In this document: one piece after another, positions 46,591 to 54,677 of the stretch
Position numbering within the stretch: position 1 is the stretch's first letter
Layout of the letters: the number at the start of each line of letters is the position of its first letter
Source of the DNA: Ruegeria meonggei
GTDB taxonomy: Bacteria > Pseudomonadota > Alphaproteobacteria > Rhodobacterales > Rhodobacteraceae
Length of the DNA: 64,000 bases
Reading direction: 5' to 3'
Assembly: GCF_900172215.1 (NCBI RefSeq)
Contig: NZ_FWFP01000014.1
Span: 62,001-126,000, forward strand
Notes under the pieces: model-generated
Databases searched by the model: none
What the model was told of the DNA's origin: nothing
What the model saw: the letters and a program-made list of their open reading frames with translations, nothing else
Made by a program: the position numbers and the translations under genes

Positions 46591-47956
46591 ACCCTGTCAG
46601 CCCGGTTTTCTGGTGCTCGATAACATGGCAATGAAAGGCCCAGTCGCCGGGATTGTCCGCAACCAGCGCGATCTCTACCACCTCATCCTTTAGCAGCAGC
46701 ATGGTATCCGTCATCAAAGGCGGCAGTTTTCGCTGGTTCGAGCGGATCGGCTTGAAGGCCAAACCATGCAGGTGGATCGGATGTGTGTTGGGGGATTCGT
46801 TGCGCAGGCGCAGCACATAGGTCTTGCCCATTTTCAAAGTCGCCAAAGGACCTACATCCTGCGCCGCATCCCCTGGCCAAGGTTTGCGATTTATTGACCA
46901 GAAGTTATACCCGAGCGTGCCACAAAAACCGTTATCCGGGATGCCGCCTTCTGGCGTCCAGCCAAAAACAAACTCATGCAGTTCAGCATTGGCCAAATCG
47001 GGTTTGGCAACCGGATTGGTGGGCAGGGGGCGCAACTCTCGCAGATTCCGGGCCTGCGATTGCCCTATGGCCCGCAGCCGTACCATCGCCCTGTGGGGTT
47101 GCCCCGGCAGTTTGACAATCAGATCGAAGGTCTGACCTTCGTCTGTGGGCATCGCCACGGCAATATCGACGCGCTGCCCGGGTCCGACCATCAATGGCGT
47201 TTCTTGGGCGGGCAGTGGCACCTCACCTTCGATCGGATGACCGTCCCAGGCGATGATCCGTGCGTCCGAGGCCGACAGATGCAGCTTGTAAGTCCGGGTT
47301 GTGTCCGTATTGACCACCCGCAAACGCACCAATCCCCCGGCCGCATGATCATAGGTTGGGTTTTGCAGCCAATTCACAGTATGGACATTTCCGAAGGTTC
47401 CGGACCGCGCTGCGCCACGTTGGGTAAAGGCTGGTAAAAAGCTGCCGTCGTCATCCAGCCGGAAATCGCGTAGGTTTATGACCTGTTCGCTGTCGAAGCC
47501 GGGGTTTTCAGGTTCGGCAATCACCATCACACCAGTCAAGCCATGCGCCATCTGCTCCATGGTCATGCAATGGGGGTGGTACCAGTAGGTGCCCGCATCC
47601 GGCGGTGTGAACTCATAGGTGAACAGCTCATTTTCGCCCATTGGCATCTGGGTCAGATAGGGCACTCCGTCCATCGCGTTGGGTATGCGCAGCCCATGCC
47701 AGTGCATGGCTGTGTAGTCGGGCAGCGTATTGCGAACCGGCAGCCGCATCACCTTGCCCTGCTGTCCGTACAGCACCGGCGGAGGTGCGTCCGGAGACAG
47801 GCTGACCATGCCATTGGTGATCTGGCCGCCGCGCAGCGCAAAACTGGCAGGCTGCAGGATCAGCTCTTTCACATGGCTCGCTGCCACACCATAGCCCCCC
47901 ATACCCAGCGCCCCTGCAGCGGTTGCGCTGCTCAAAAGAAACTCACGACGGTTCAT
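46574..47956 (-). CDS. Secreted multicopper oxidase with Tat-like leader
   Basis: A 460-residue three-cupredoxin oxidase of the CueO/CopA-like type. The twin-arginine leader is MNRREFLLSSATAAGALG. Copper ligands are visible: MHWHGLR (H85, H87), YWYHPHC (H127, H129), HPIHLHG (392-398) and the type-1 cluster HCHVIEHQKTGL (442-453) with the Cys at 443. A Met-rich lid characteristic of CueO is not obvious. It likely oxidises Cu+, Fe2+, Mn2+ or phenolics in the periplasm. It is convergent with the GNAT gene. Confidence 0.92.
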   Translation of the reverse strand: MNRREFLLSSATAAGALGMGGYGVAASHVKELILQPASFALRGGQITNGMVSLSPDAPPPVLYGQQGKVMRLPVRNTLPDYTAMHWHGLRIPNAMDGVPYLTQMPMGENELFTYEFTPPDAGTYWYHPHCMTMEQMAHGLTGVMVIAEPENPGFDSEQVINLRDFRLDDDGSFLPAFTQRGAARSGTFGNVHTVNWLQNPTYDHAAGGLVRLRVVNTDTTRTYKLHLSASDARIIAWDGHPIEGEVPLPAQETPLMVGPGQRVDIAVAMPTDEGQTFDLIVKLPGQPHRAMVRLRAIGQSQARNLRELRPLPTNPVAKPDLANAELHEFVFGWTPEGGIPDNGFCGTLGYNFWSINRKPWPGDAAQDVGPLATLKMGKTYVLRLRNESPNTHPIHLHGLAFKPIRSNQRKLPPLMTDTMLLLKDEVVEIALVADNPGDWAFHCHVIEHQKTGLTGFIRVI

Positions 47957-48114
47957 GTCTACCTCGCGTAAAGGATCATCGCCTGGCTGGGTTTGGCGTG
48001 GCGCAGTCATAGTCCTGCCACCCTCTGCGCATGGCGGCAATGCGACAAATCCCTCTGGCCCGCCGCGCCTTTCTGCTATAGGGGTGCGCACTTGCAAACA
48101 GGATCGCATTGACC

Positions 48115-49023
48115 ATGACCACACGCGCCGGATTTATCGCCCTGATCGGAGAGCCCAACGCTGGCAAATCCACCCTGCTGAACCGCATGGTCGGGGCCAA
48201 GGTCTCGATCGTGACGCATAAGGTGCAGACCACTCGTGCCCGTATTCGCGGCGTGGCGATGGAAGGTGACGCGCAGCTAGTCTTTGTCGACACGCCGGGC
48301 CTGTTCAAACCCCGTCGCCGTCTGGACCGCGCCATGGTCGCGGCGGCCTGGGGTGGTGCGGCAGATGCCGACGTTGTCGTTCTGATGGTCGAGGCGCATC
48401 GTGGCATCACCGAAGGCGTCGAGCGTATCCTGGAAGGTCTGGAAGAGATTGGCCAGGGTCGCAAAATCGCGTTGGCCATCAACAAGATCGACCGGGTTCA
48501 GTCCGAGGTCCTGTTGGCCCTGACCAGCGATCTGAACGCGCGCTATCCCTTCTCTGAGACCTTCATGATTTCGGCAGAAAAGGGTCACGGCGTTGGTGAC
48601 CTGCGGACATGGCTGGCCGGTGAGGTGCCCGAGGGTCCGTGGCTGTACCCCGAAGATCAGATCGCGGACTTGCCGATGCGCATGATCGCCGCCGAAATGA
48701 CCCGCGAGAAACTGACCCTGCGCCTGCACCAGGAATTGCCCTATCAGCTTACGGTCGAGACTGAAAATTGGGAAGAACGCAAGGACGGCTCGGCCAAGGT
48801 CGATCAGATTATCTATGTCATGCGCGACGGCCACAAGGGCATCGTGCTGGGTAAAAAAGGTGAGACGATCAAGGCCGTGAGCCAGGCCGCACGGGCCGAG
48901 TTGGAAGAATTCCTGGATCGCAAAATCCACTTGTTTCTGCAGGTCAAAGTCCGGCCCAATTGGCTGGAGGAATCCGAACGCTACTCGGAAATGGGGCTGG
49001 ATTTTAAAGACGGAAACGCATGA
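48115..49023 (+). CDS. era: GTPase Era
   Basis: A 302-residue Era. The start ATG 48115 begins TTRAGFIALIGEPNAGKSTLLNRM (G1). G2 is QTTRARIRG, G3 is DTPGLF and G4 is NKID. The KH domain is C-terminal (IYVMRDGHKGIVLGKKGETIKAVSQAARAELEEFL). Era helps mature the 30S subunit. It is coupled to DUF1491 by an ATGA overlap. Confidence 0.97.
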   Translation: MTTRAGFIALIGEPNAGKSTLLNRMVGAKVSIVTHKVQTTRARIRGVAMEGDAQLVFVDTPGLFKPRRRLDRAMVAAAWGGAADADVVVLMVEAHRGITEGVERILEGLEEIGQGRKIALAINKIDRVQSEVLLALTSDLNARYPFSETFMISAEKGHGVGDLRTWLAGEVPEGPWLYPEDQIADLPMRMIAAEMTREKLTLRLHQELPYQLTVETENWEERKDGSAKVDQIIYVMRDGHKGIVLGKKGETIKAVSQAARAELEEFLDRKIHLFLQVKVRPNWLEESERYSEMGLDFKDGNA

Positions 49024-49349
49024 CGCGCCTGACGGCAGATTTCTGGGTCCACGCCTATCTCGCGCGGCTGCGGTTTCAGGAAATCCCGGCCTTTGTGGTT
49101 GCACACGGAGACGACACCGCAGGCGCGGTTCTGGTTAAACTGAACACGTTGGACGGCCAGGCGGTGGCGTTCCAGCGCAGCTTTGATCTAATGAGCGGTG
49201 ATCGAAAATGGGTTGAGTTGTCCTCAGGCCCTGAGGGCGACGTGGATCAGGCGATCCAACGCCAACGCAGCTTTGACCCTGATCTCTGGGTCGTCGAGGT
49301 CGAGGATCGGGAGGGGCGGCATTTGTTGGGGGAAGAAGGGCTGGAGTAG
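49020..49349 (+). CDS. DUF1491 protein
   Basis: A 109-residue protein of the DUF1491 family. It begins MTRLTADFWVHAYLARLRFQEIPAFVVAHGD; a middle WVELSSGPEGDVDQAIQRQRSFDPDLWVVEVEDREGRHLL segment is typical. Function is unknown. It normally lies between era and recO in alphaproteobacteria; here it is followed by a 4.2-kb insertion. Confidence 0.92.
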   Translation: MTRLTADFWVHAYLARLRFQEIPAFVVAHGDDTAGAVLVKLNTLDGQAVAFQRSFDLMSGDRKWVELSSGPEGDVDQAIQRQRSFDPDLWVVEVEDREGRHLLGEEGLE

Positions 49350-49568
49350 CGACTCCATTAATGGCTGCTTCGAGCCCAACCCGGTCATCGCCTTTTCTCG
49401 CTGCATGTGCACGCAGCATGAAAATCGCCGCAGTTGCTCAGTCCAGTACGCCGCGCGGCAGCAGAGATCGCTGCCATTCGTTCATGGTGCAGCGAAAATT
49501 TAGACGGCAATTCACAAATCGCGGACTAAGCTCGCCTAGGAGCTAGCAATAGTGGAATAACGGATGTA

Positions 49569-49871
49569 TTGGATAACTTGTATTCGTACCACATCTTCAT
49601 AAGTGAATTTTCGGTGCTAAGAGCTTTAACTCAAATACAATCCTACATTCGGAGTTCCCGGATTTGGAAGCTTGCTACCAAGACGGTTTTACGTTTGGTT
49701 ATCAGCGGCATCGTAGTCTTTTCGGTTGCGATGGTCTTGATGGTTGTTTCCGCATTGCTCTTTGCCCACGTTCCGGCACTAGGCATTCTCACCTTTGCCC
49801 TGTTCGGTGCGCTTATGTTTCTAATCCGCATGCTTGCCAGTGAGGCAAGGCATCGAGAAAGCGGTAGATAA
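49569..49871 (+). CDS. Small membrane protein, possibly a remnant
   Basis: A 100-residue frame starting with TTG at 49569 (no ATG near) with two hydrophobic helices (about 40-66 and 70-88) and a basic end (ASEARHRESGR). No family is recognised, and there is no clear ribosome site. It could be a decayed gene or a short toxin-like membrane protein. Confidence 0.35.
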   Translation: MDNLYSYHIFISEFSVLRALTQIQSYIRSSRIWKLATKTVLRLVISGIVVFSVAMVLMVVSALLFAHVPALGILTFALFGALMFLIRMLASEARHRESGR

Positions 49872-50393
49872 GGGCTCATACCTGCCCAATGCCTGCGCAG
49901 CATGGCTTTTGCAAAGGACGGAATCGAACCTGTTATCGATGCGTTAGCCCAAATCTTTGATCTTGTGTTGCTTTGTTCGATGCTCGGCCGTTCACTCTTC
50001 AGGAGCCGATGTTTCCACCGCAAGCGGCGAAGGTGTCAGAAGAGCCCGCTTTATCGATGCTGCGCGATGCCCCAACGATGGCAATGCGCAGAAAGTGAAC
50101 TTTGCAAAACTTTCCGATCTTCACGGCTCAAAGAGGACATTGAACAAGTGTTAAAGACGGCACCGTGGACCAAGAATATTTTGGCGCCGGCTGCACAGTC
50201 GTTGTTTCTCAGTCGGATTACCCGAGCCAAGTTTGCTCGACACATCTCGCTTGAGTTGAATTGCTTCGTCCTCATGATAGCGAGACGGCAAAATCCGGTT
50301 GCGTTGAGAATCTCAAATTCGAGATCCTATTTATTTCAGGGCAAGGCTGCCGTTCGCAATCTAATTGCACCTTGAGTAACGTGCATAAGATCA
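49872..50393. other. Gene-poor gap with no recognisable feature
   Basis: 522 bases with no convincing gene. An open frame on the plus strand spans 49902-50375 but is rich in Cys, Arg and Ser, has no family resemblance and looks like translated non-coding DNA. No hairpin or repeat stood out. Confidence 0.5.
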
Positions 50394-51266
50394 ATGACCA
50401 AATTCAGTGGAAATAGTCGAAACCACATGCTTCCCGAACCGGCTCAAAACGCGATTGATCATGTACGCCTGCGTTCGCACGGCGCGCCGGTCCCACACAG
50501 TTTTCGAGTCACGATCAACTTTCATCCGGACGCGCTTCAGGGAACAGGTTGGATGATTGAGGCGCTCGCCAAAGATGGCATCTATTACTCACAGTTCGAA
50601 AAAGGGAGCAGCAATGGCGGCTTGACGGCTCATCAAGGAGGAGACCGCTGGATTTGGGAAAGCCGCATGTTTGGCGCCGCGTACGACAATGCAGAGCCAG
50701 ATCAACGTCCCAAATACGGAGCATTGAACCACCTTAATTGGGCAACTGGGGGCTCGCCGCGTTTTGGCTCCTGTCATCTTCGCATGAGGTTCGAAGTCCT
50801 ACAGCGTTCAACTTTTTGCTATCCTGACAGCTACTTCGATCCTGTGAATTTCGGTGTGGCAGACCGAATGAATCTTCCTTCACTAGCGGCTGAAAACATC
50901 TCAGCTCTAGATGAACTCGATAACTACATCGAAGCTCACGTCCATGGGCCGTTGATTGTTAAGGAGGACGTAGAGGCCGCCGCTTTCGATGCCTGTTACA
51001 AGGGAACGGAGATCGAAGTAGTGGCGAAAAGGCTGGGTTGCCCAATCCGGTGGCATTCGGGCTTTAGGATGGACGCAAGCCGGATTTTGGATTGTGCGAC
51101 TTATCGAGACGAAGAAGCGGCGAGTTTGGCGTATTCTCTTCTTGAAAACGGAGTTTTAACGCCTCGACAAATTGGGCTGGCCCGAAAATACGAAAGAGCC
51201 GATGAACAAACGCTAAAACGGGTTTGGCATTGTGTGGCCAAATTTGGTAACCCTAATGGCTTGTGA
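50394..51266 (+). CDS. DUF3626-like protein
   Basis: A 290-residue protein. Conserved blocks are visible in order: FHPD (43-46), YYSQFEKGSSNGG (64-76), GDRWIWE (83-89), RPKYGALN (105-112) and GSPRFGSCHLRM (120-131). These resemble the DUF3626 family of unknown function. The C-terminal part has an AHVHGPL block and RLGCPIRWHSGFRM. No signal or membrane segment is present. Codons are less GC-biased than in era or recO. An alternative start is the ATG at 50427. It is convergent with the ArsR gene. Confidence 0.75.
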   Translation: MTKFSGNSRNHMLPEPAQNAIDHVRLRSHGAPVPHSFRVTINFHPDALQGTGWMIEALAKDGIYYSQFEKGSSNGGLTAHQGGDRWIWESRMFGAAYDNAEPDQRPKYGALNHLNWATGGSPRFGSCHLRMRFEVLQRSTFCYPDSYFDPVNFGVADRMNLPSLAAENISALDELDNYIEAHVHGPLIVKEDVEAAAFDACYKGTEIEVVAKRLGCPIRWHSGFRMDASRILDCATYRDEEAASLAYSLLENGVLTPRQIGLARKYERADEQTLKRVWHCVAKFGNPNGL

Positions 51267-51334
51267 GAGCAAGAAACCGACGTCTCAATAGAGCTTGGTG
51301 CGGTCGTTCGCCGAATTGTAGTGAAAACCGCGCT

Positions 51335-51366
51335 GCGGACATTGCCCCAGCCCACGCAATGTCTGC
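51335..51366. repeat. Inverted repeat in the convergent gap (possible terminator)
   Basis: GCGGACATTG (51335-51344) and CAATGTCTGC (51357-51366) pair at 9 of 10 positions around a 12-base loop. It lies between the convergent DUF3626-like and ArsR genes. TTTG follows but there is no long U-tract, so a termination role is only possible. Confidence 0.4.
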
Positions 51367-51386
51367 TTTGTAGAAACACGAGCGGT

Positions 51387-52070
51387 TTAGGTCACCGGAA
51401 AGAGCTTGTTAAATTTCTCTGCTCCATTCCGCGTGAACGTCACTACCCGCGTTTTCTGATCTCGTTTGGCCCAGGACAGTTCCTCGAAGCGACCGAGAAA
51501 CGCGCGGCCTAAGCTCCCTGCCAGATGGGACCTGCGCTCACTCCAATCCAGGCATTCTCGACAAACCGGCGCACGTGCCTTGCGTAAGCTTTCGATGTCA
51601 ATTTCGAAGCCTGTTGCAAAGGCAACACCTGCTTCGGTCAGTTCAAGTTCCTCGCCATCCAGAACCAAATGCCCGCGTTCTACGAGGCTATCAAACATCT
51701 GAGTACCCATGTCCCCTGCCAGATGATTGTAGCAAACGCGGGCCAGCCGCAATTCCGCGTCTCTCGGGCCTGTCCGTTTGCGTAAATATCCCGACCCCGC
51801 CGCAAGTCCCATCAGGCCCTCCAGGACATGCGCTACTTCGTCGCTCGCGAGTGCGAAATATTTGTGCCGCCCCTGCTTTCGAGGACGCAAAAGCCCACCA
51901 TCGTCCAGTTTCGAAAGATGCGAGCTGGCGGTCTGGATCGTCACTCCAGCTTCCTCCGCCAGTTCACTGACAGTCAGGGCTTTGCCACTCATCAGCGCGG
52001 TTAGCATGTTGGCGCGGGCGGGGTCGCCGATCAAAGCGGCAATATGAGCGATATCTGGACCTTCTTTCAT
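51387..52070 (-). CDS. ArsR-type HTH regulator with C-terminal CxxC domain
   Basis: A 227-residue regulator. The N-terminal wHTH (about 1-95) has AALIGDPARANMLTALM and VTIQTASSHLSKLDDGGLL. The larger C-terminal domain contains the block APVCRECLDWSERRSHLAGSL, a CxxC followed by a conserved W-S-E-R-R stretch seen in long ArsR proteins. The CxxC could sense redox or bind a metal or thiol-reactive ligand (inference). It is divergent from the NIPSNAP gene across a 74-base gap with a matching operator. Confidence 0.88.
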   Translation of the reverse strand: MKEGPDIAHIAALIGDPARANMLTALMSGKALTVSELAEEAGVTIQTASSHLSKLDDGGLLRPRKQGRHKYFALASDEVAHVLEGLMGLAAGSGYLRKRTGPRDAELRLARVCYNHLAGDMGTQMFDSLVERGHLVLDGEELELTEAGVAFATGFEIDIESLRKARAPVCRECLDWSERRSHLAGSLGRAFLGRFEELSWAKRDQKTRVVTFTRNGAEKFNKLFPVT

Positions 52071-52072
52071 AG

Positions 52073-52088
52073 TTCGATCTTAGTCGAA
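52073..52088. promoter_or_regulatory. Probable ArsR operator
   Basis: TTCGA (52073-52077) and TCGAA (52084-52088) form a perfect inverted repeat with a six-base spacer. It begins three bases upstream of the ArsR start and lies in the gap shared with the NIPSNAP gene. ArsR/SmtB operators often have this TTCGA/TCGAA form. Confidence 0.6.
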
Positions 52089-52144
52089 GCATTGGCGGAA
52101 AGCAATCAGCTAGGATTGGCAAAACACACTGGAAGGAGTCCGTC

Positions 52145-52468
52145 ATGTTGACTTGCGTTATCCGTTACCAAATAGACCCGACCAAGAAGGTCCAGTTCGA
52201 AGAGTATTGCCGCAACTGGGGTCAGGCGATCCCGCGCTGTGGCGCTGATCTGATCGGCTACTACGCGCCTCATGAAGGGTCGTCGACGCTCGCTTATGGC
52301 ATTTACAATGTAGCGAGCCTTGCAGACTACGAGGCCTACCGAGTGCGCTTGGCCACCGATCCTCTCGGGCGGAAAAACTACGAGTTTGCCCAAAAGGAGA
52401 AGTTTTTGCTCCGCGAAGATCGTACCTGGCTCAAGCTCGCTTCTTCACCGTACGGAGAGGGCACATGA
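52145..52468 (+). CDS. NIPSNAP-family protein
   Basis: A 107-residue ferredoxin-like dimeric alpha/beta barrel protein. It begins MLTCVIRYQIDPTKKVQFEEYCRNWGQAIPRCG and has IGYYAPHEGSSTLAYGIY, then LADYEAYRVRLATDPLGRKNYEF, the NIPSNAP pattern. The function of the family is not established; members occur beside catabolic or stress genes. It is the first gene of the ArsR-linked cassette and overlaps the next gene by four bases (ATGA). Confidence 0.88.
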   Translation: MLTCVIRYQIDPTKKVQFEEYCRNWGQAIPRCGADLIGYYAPHEGSSTLAYGIYNVASLADYEAYRVRLATDPLGRKNYEFAQKEKFLLREDRTWLKLASSPYGEGT

Positions 52469-52812
52469 TCGCTGTAATCTTTGAGGTCGAACCGGCAAAG
52501 GGTTGCAAGGACGAGTATCTCGACATCGCAGCAGAAATGCGCCCGATGCTCAATGATGTCGAGGGATTCATCTCGGTCGAGCGGTTCCAAAGCCTAACGG
52601 ATCCGCATAAAATCCTGTCTCTGTCGTTCTTCGAAGATGAAGACGCAGTAGCACGCTGGCGCAACCTCACCGCACATCGAGGCGCGCAAGCGAAAGGGCG
52701 CTCCGGGGTCTTTGATAACTACCGCCTGCGGATCGCCAACGTGATCCGGGATTATGGCATGTTTGATCGAGAGCAGGCGCCGGCTGACAGCCAGAAGGTG
52801 CACGCGACATGA
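52465..52812 (+). CDS. ABM-fold monooxygenase-like protein, copy 1
   Basis: A 115-residue protein of the antibiotic-biosynthesis monooxygenase (ABM) fold, in the YgiN/HmoB range. Characteristic are AEMRPMLNDVEGFISVERF, then LSFFEDEDAVARWRNLTAHRGAQAKGR and YRLRIANVIRDY. About half of the aligned residues match the next gene, so they are duplicates. ABM proteins act on quinones, haem or polyketides; the substrate is not given. It is coupled to the NIPSNAP gene. Confidence 0.9.
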   Translation: MIAVIFEVEPAKGCKDEYLDIAAEMRPMLNDVEGFISVERFQSLTDPHKILSLSFFEDEDAVARWRNLTAHRGAQAKGRSGVFDNYRLRIANVIRDYGMFDREQAPADSQKVHAT

Positions 52813-52938
52813 GTTCGAGACTTTCTTACCAACAAGACAACGAGTTCAGCATCATCAACGCTTCGACCCGCATCGAAACAATAGAGCCGTTTTACTGATA
52901 GGTATCACCCGAAGAATCAAACTAGATGGACAACACAC

Positions 52939-53298
52939 ATGATTGTTATGGTATTTGAGTTCGACGTTGAAGCGCATGAAATGGACGACTACATGCAAAC
53001 GTCAACGGAGTTGCGCGAACACCTGAATGGTATTGAAGGCTTCATTTCAATCGAACGTTTTGAAAGCTCAGCCAAACCCGGCAGATTTGTCGCCATCGGC
53101 TACTTCGAGGACGAAGATGCTGTAACCAAATGGCGAAATCTTCCTGCGCATCGTCGCGCGCAAGCGCTTGGCCGGTCCCGCTTCTTTAACAGCTACCGTT
53201 TGGTGATGGCTGACGTTACCCGAGACTACACCCACGACCTAAGACGAGAGTCCGCCCCAGATGACAGCAACAAAGCACATCGAGGCCAAGTATCCTGA
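52939..53298 (+). CDS. ABM-fold monooxygenase-like protein, copy 2
   Basis: A 119-residue paralog of the preceding gene. The core blocks are LNGIEGFISIERFESS and GYFEDEDAVTKWRNLPAHRRAQALGRSRFF, then YRLVMADVTRDYTHDL. By hand count about half of the positions equal copy 1, with the conserved EDEDAV-x-x-W-RNL segment strongest. It is separated from copy 1 by 126 bases with no gene. Confidence 0.9.
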   Translation: MIVMVFEFDVEAHEMDDYMQTSTELREHLNGIEGFISIERFESSAKPGRFVAIGYFEDEDAVTKWRNLPAHRRAQALGRSRFFNSYRLVMADVTRDYTHDLRRESAPDDSNKAHRGQVS

Positions 53299-53481
53299 AA
53301 GCCAAAAATGCAAAGTCTTGTAACGAATGTCCGGATTGGGCTGCACTGCAGCCATTGCCGCCAATAAGACGAATGCCCGTTCTGTCCGCAGAGCATCCTT
53401 TAGTCCACACCATTGAACTTGTCCTTTAGTATAGCTCTTGAAACCTAACATCCTTAACGCTTGCAGAATTCGGCTCATCAC
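53239..53481 (-). pseudogene. Possible remnant of a diacylglycerol-kinase-like gene
   Basis: An 80-residue frame starting MMSRILQALRMLGFKSYTKG and continuing WCGLKDALRTERAFVLLAAM. The G-L-x-x-A-x-x-x-E-x-A-F pattern resembles the start of prokaryotic DgkA, but the membrane helices and catalytic part of that family are not present and the frame ends early. It overlaps the end of ABM copy 2. It may be chance or a broken copy. Confidence 0.25.
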
Positions 53482-53526
53482 GGTCTTGTGCCCTCATACT
53501 GACGCAATCACGAACAGGACCCGCAC

Positions 53527-54252
53527 TTGGACTGGCGCGATCACGGCATTCTTCTGACTTCTCGCCGCCATGGCGAGACATCGGCGATCATCGAGGTCTT
53601 CACCGAAGGCCACGGGCGACATGCCGGAGTTGTACGCGGTGGAACCAGCCGCAAGATTGCGCCGATCCTGCAGCCCGGTGCACAGCTGGACGTGCTTTGG
53701 CGGGCGCGGCTTGAGGAACATCTCGGTAGCTTTCAGGTCGAACCTCTCAGGTCGCGCGCAGCGGCAGCGTTTTCGGGGCGGCTGGCGCTGGCCGGGTTGA
53801 ACGCCAGCGTGGCGCTTTTGTCCTTTTGCCTGCCCGAGAGGGAACCACATCCGGCGATCTATAAGCAGACCGAACAGTTGATGGACCTGCTGGGGCAGGA
53901 TGAGATCTGGCCGCTGGCCTATCTGCGCTGGGAACTGGCACTGCTCGAGGAATTGGGCTTTGGCCTTGATCTATCGGCCTGTGCCGTGACCGGTGCGACG
54001 GACGGGCTGATCTATGTTTCACCCAAAACCGGTCGGGCAGTCAGCACCCAAGGGGCAGGGGAATGGGCGGACAAGCTGTTGCCTCTGCCGCCCTGCCTGC
54101 GTGGCGAAGGCGCTGCGCCCGATACCGAGATTGCAGACGGCCTGCAGACCACCGGCTATTTTCTGGAACACCGTTTGGCCCCATCTCTGGGCCATACCCC
54201 GCTGCCCGAGGCACGGGCGCGATTTGTGGATCAGGTCATTCGGCGGCTTTGA
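53527..54252 (+). CDS. recO: DNA repair protein RecO
   Basis: A 241-residue RecO. The OB-fold N-terminus begins with TTG at 53527 ([38 protein letters not shown]). The middle helical part has [24 protein letters not shown]. The zinc-type Cys motif of some RecO proteins is reduced to one Cys here. It works with RecF/RecR in loading RecA. The 3' end overlaps the convergent META-domain gene by 17 bases. Confidence 0.93.
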   Translation: MDWRDHGILLTSRRHGETSAIIEVFTEGHGRHAGVVRGGTSRKIAPILQPGAQLDVLWRARLEEHLGSFQVEPLRSRAAAAFSGRLALAGLNASVALLSFCLPEREPHPAIYKQTEQLMDLLGQDEIWPLAYLRWELALLEELGFGLDLSACAVTGATDGLIYVSPKTGRAVSTQGAGEWADKLLPLPPCLRGEGAAPDTEIADGLQTTGYFLEHRLAPSLGHTPLPEARARFVDQVIRRL

Positions 54253-54628
54253 ACATCATCTCGTGCCCGTCCTCATTGCGCAGGATCAGTACGTCACCTG
54301 AGACTTCGGACTGGGTCATCGCCATCAAGGCAGCAAAATAGAACCCTTCATCCTCGAGCCCGGCGCAGGCGGCGCGGGTGGAAATCAGGTCCTGCACCTC
54401 GAACCACGGGTAGGGCGCGCTGAGGGTGCCGTTATAGCTGTTGCAGGGGGCGTTGCCGGTGATCTTGCCTTCTTCAGGAAAGCGCAGCAGGGCGCTGGCC
54501 TCGAACGGGCGTCCATCAATTTCCTGCAGCACCCATGTTTGATCTGCAGCGCCGTAGGCGGCAACGGTTTCACCCCTGTCGCACTGGAAGAGGGCCATCA
54601 GGGGCAGCATCAGTATCAAGCGGATCAT
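54236..54628 (-). CDS. META-domain (HslJ-like) lipoprotein
   Basis: A 130-residue protein with a lipoprotein signal ([16 protein letters not shown], Cys16). The META/HslJ domain has [36 protein letters not shown], in which the N-x-x-C-N-x-Y-x-G block is the family mark, and [19 protein letters not shown]. It is linked to heat or envelope stress in enterobacteria; the role here is unknown. The longer frame to 54835 is not homologous. Confidence 0.85.
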   Translation of the reverse strand: MIRLILMLPLMALFQCDRGETVAAYGAADQTWVLQEIDGRPFEASALLRFPEEGKITGNAPCNSYNGTLSAPYPWFEVQDLISTRAACAGLEDEGFYFAALMAMTQSEVSGDVLILRNEDGHEMMFKAAE

Positions 54629-54677
54629 AAGGGGTCTTAGCCTATCGCGTGTGTCAAAGGAACGGGTTGCTGTGCCC

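Larger units (their letters stand above)
49350..53526. other. Lower-GC accessory segment between DUF1491 and recO
   Basis: About 4.2 kb between two genes that are adjacent in the usual order. It is visibly richer in A/T than its flanks, has sparser coding and several gaps without recognisable genes, and holds orphan genes listed below. No integrase, transposase, tRNA or flanking direct repeat was seen, so how it arrived is not shown. Confidence 0.65.

Noticed and set aside
49917..49933. T-loop-like string resembling the 3' part of a tRNA on the minus strand
   Set aside because: The flanking bases do not form the T stem, and no acceptor, D or anticodon arm is present.
49902..50375. 157-codon plus-strand frame in the accessory segment
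   Set aside because: Cys/Arg/Ser-rich, with no recognisable domain or ribosome site; read as non-coding.
49350..53526. Prophage or integrative element
   Set aside because: No integrase, transposase, phage gene, tRNA or bounding direct repeat could be found; called an accessory segment only.
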